A stretch of DNA of 64,000 nt from Roseiarcus sp963717215. Its GTDB lineage: Bacteria > Pseudomonadota > Alphaproteobacteria > Rhizobiales > Beijerinckiaceae. Shown here in pieces: positions 61,990-64,000 of the stretch (positions are counted from its first letter, which is position 1; every line of letters starts with the position of its first letter). The position numbers were made by a program, and so were the translations under genes. The notes below the pieces were generated by a model that did not search any database, had not been told where the DNA came from, and saw only the letters and a list, made by a program, of their open reading frames with translations. The DNA lies in NCBI GenBank assembly GCA_963717215.1, contig CAVQVS010000003.1, forward strand, positions 217,434-281,433. Direction: 5' to 3'.

Positions 61990-64000
61990 ATGAGTGATTC
62001 GAGTTCGGCGTCGTTCAGGCAGCCTACGCAAATCACACCGCCCGACATGCCAGGCCTGAACAGCCTTTTGACGCTCGTGACCGGCGTGGTCATCGTCTCG
62101 ACTCTTTATCTGGCTAGCGAAGTTCTGATCCCCTTCACGTTGGCGATTTTGCTCTCGTTCGTCTTGGCTCCGTTGGTCGAATTGCTGCGGCGCATACACG
62201 TCCCGCATGTCCTTTCGGTGCTCGTCGCAGCCCTGATCGGTCTCGGCGCGGTCGGCGCTATCGGCGGCGTCATCGGAATGCAAGTCGCCGGGCTCGCGGC
62301 CGATGTGCCGCAGTATGCGGGCACGATCGAGGCCAAGGTTGCCTCCGTGCGAGGCTTTACCCTCGGACGGATCAGAGAACTCACCAACCGACTCGACCGT
62401 CAGATGGCAGCCCCGGTGGCCCCACCCCTCCCGAGTCCGGAGGCATCGACGCCTGCCCCTGATCAGAAGCCGATCCCCGTCGAAGTCAAACAGCCGACAT
62501 TAGATCCGCTTTCGCTTGCTCGGAGCGTGTTGGAGCCAATCCTTGCACCCTTCGAGAGCGCGTTGATCATCTTCGTCGTGGCGGTCTTCATCCTTTTGCA
62601 AAAAGAGGACCTTCGTGACCGAGCTCATCCGCTTGTTCGGCGCGGGCGATCTGCACCGCACGACGGTGGCGATGGACGACGCCGCCCGTCGTCTTAGCAA
62701 ATACTTCCTCACGCAACTCGGCATAAACACCGTATTTGGCGTCGCGGTGGGCGTCGGGCCTCGCACTGATCGGGCTGCCTTCACCCCTATTGTGGGGTGT
62801 GTTGTCAGCGATCCTGCGCTTCGTCCCCTATATCGGCCCTATGATCGCGGCGGTCCTGCCAGCGGCGCTTGCGGCCGCCGTAAGCCCGCACTGGTCGATG
62901 GTGGTTTGGACGCTCGGCCTCTTCACTGTTACCGAATCGATCACTGGGCAGGTCATCGAGCCTATGGTTTACGGCCATTCGACGGGGCTCTCGCCAGTAG
63001 CAGTCGTCATCGCGGCGATCTTTTGGTCCTGGTTGTGGGGGCCGATCGGCCTGATCATATCGACTCCGCTGACGTTGTGCCTCGTCGTACTCGGACGCCA
63101 TGTCGACCGCCTCGGGTTTCTAGAAGTCTTACTCGGGGATCGACCGGCGCTCACGCCGATCGAAAACTTCTACCAACGCTTGCTCGCCGGACGATCCGGA
63201 TGAGGCTCTCCAGCAGGCCGAACTGCTGCTCAAGGAGCGATCGCTTTCAGCATACTACGATGAGGTGGCGCTCAAGGGCTTGCAACTCGCCGCCAACGAT
63301 GTGCAACGCGGAGTACTAAGCTCCGAGAAATTGGAGCGCATCAAGCACGGTGTCCGGTCGCTGGTAAACGATCTCGGCTCCCATTGCGATAGGCACCCTC
63401 AGCCCGGGGAGAAGGACGAAGCCTCTGGAGGCGTCTCGAAAGCCGAGAGGGATTCCCCGCGCCCGCCGTGTCGAGTGCCGCCGCACCTGACGCTGAGAAC
63501 CTGGCCCTTGCTTGGCGGACGGCTTCGCCCGTCCTCTGTCTTGCCGGACGCGGCCCTCTCGACGAGGCCGCTTCCTTAATCCTGGCGCAGCTTCTGGCCA
63601 AGCACGGCTTGGGTGCGCGTATCGCTGCCTACGAGGAAGCTTCTCGCGACAGTATCGCGAAGTTGGATATCGGGAGCGTCGCCATGGTGTGCATCAGCTA
63701 TCTGGAGATTAACGGCGGTCCAGCGGCCTTGCACTATCTCGTTCGTCGTCTCCGCCAACGGATCCCACGCGTACCGATCTTAGTCGGCTTGTGGCCGTCG
63801 GACGATGCTGTGCTCAAAGACGATCGGGTTCGGGCGGTCATCGGGGCCGATTACTTCACGACTTCTCTGCGGGAGGCTCTGGAGACGTGCGTAAAGTCGC
63901 CAACGAGAAGGCCGACGCGGCTGTCGCCTGAGCGGCGACCCGCCCGCCGCCGAACTCATACTCGGCTCGAATCGGAACCAATGCGACCTTGGCGATTTTA
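61990..64000 (+). pseudogene. AI-2E (PerM/YdiK) family transporter, long form, with several frame breaks; end outside window
   Basis: From ATG 61990: MSDSSSASFRQPTQITPPDM, then helices LTLVTGVVIVSTLYLASEVL and IPFTLAILLSFVLAPLVELL, and ALIIFVVAVFILLQKEDLRD. After a slip near 62612 comes FGAGDLHRTTVAMDDAARRL. After one near 62755 come SAILRFVPYIGPMIAAVLPA and GQVIEPMVYGHSTGLSPVAV. After one near 63200 come ELLLKERSLSAYYDEVALKG and RGVLSSEKLERIKHGVRSLV. After another near 63500 come CLAGRGPLDEAASLILAQLL, SVAMVCISYLEINGGPAALH and VPILVGLWPSDD. The last part is the soluble C-terminal extension of long AI-2E relatives. The stop is not clear before 64000. Cargo unknown. Confidence 0.7.

Noticed and set aside
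1..64000. CRISPR arrays or complete insertion sequences
   Set aside because: No regularly spaced 25-40 bp repeats and no intact transposase gene were seen.

Overview
The window is about 64 kb of GC-rich DNA with the gene content of an alphaproteobacterium, most likely a member of the Hyphomicrobiales (inference from gene content: GuaB, LipA, an RsmB-like methyltransferase, a SAM/cyclase/ATPase/TPR giant, SorC and MerR regulators, a bo-type quinol oxidase, DUF1403 and DUF1376 genes). No species can be named from the sequence alone. A striking global property is the number of single-base frame breaks inside otherwise well-conserved genes, more than a dozen. Either the assembly carries uncorrected indels or part of the window is decaying, and raw reads are needed to decide.

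Layout. 1-20.4 kb is mostly chromosomal housekeeping: a partial amidase, a class III cyclase-ATPase-TPR protein, guaB, an unusual minus-strand operon built round a peptidoglycan-hydrolase/protease fusion (6.4-10.7 kb), a citronellyl-CoA-dehydrogenase-like gene with a duplicated 3' scar behind it, an rRNA methyltransferase, a metal-efflux pair with its divergent MerR regulator and a textbook MerR promoter, a lone HTH gene followed by 10-bp phased repeats, lipA and tRNA-Lys.

20.4-39 kb is accessory. Just after tRNA-Lys lie fused remnants of a RuBisCO-like protein and a D-apionate-oxidoisomerase-like gene, then a sugar or sugar-acid cluster: SDR and SorC regulator on the minus strand; split transketolase, FGGY kinase, RbsCBA-type ABC importer and a second SDR on the plus strand. 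Two near-identical palindromes flank the divergent promoter. Next come a LigD/DinB deletion scar, a glycosyltransferase, and a degraded integrative element (integrase remnant, AlpA-like HTH, DUF1376, DUF1403 and a GHKL-ATPase remnant).

39-64 kb is a compact energy/carbon-storage/stress module: DUF1328 protein, NarX/NarL-type two-component system, a ThDP enzyme with a GMC-oxidoreductase operon, a minus-strand operon of debranching enzyme, SDR, GH15 glucoamylase/trehalase, second GMC enzyme, DoxX, SMP-30 and cupin, then cyoABCD and an AI-2E-type transporter. The same palindrome (YGTCAGG-TTNNN-CCTGACR) occurs in three intergenic regions and nowhere else that I could find. These regions are upstream of DUF1328, between the two-component system and the ThDP operon, and between the debranching-enzyme operon and cyo. 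This points to one regulon, plausibly controlled by the response regulator encoded inside it.
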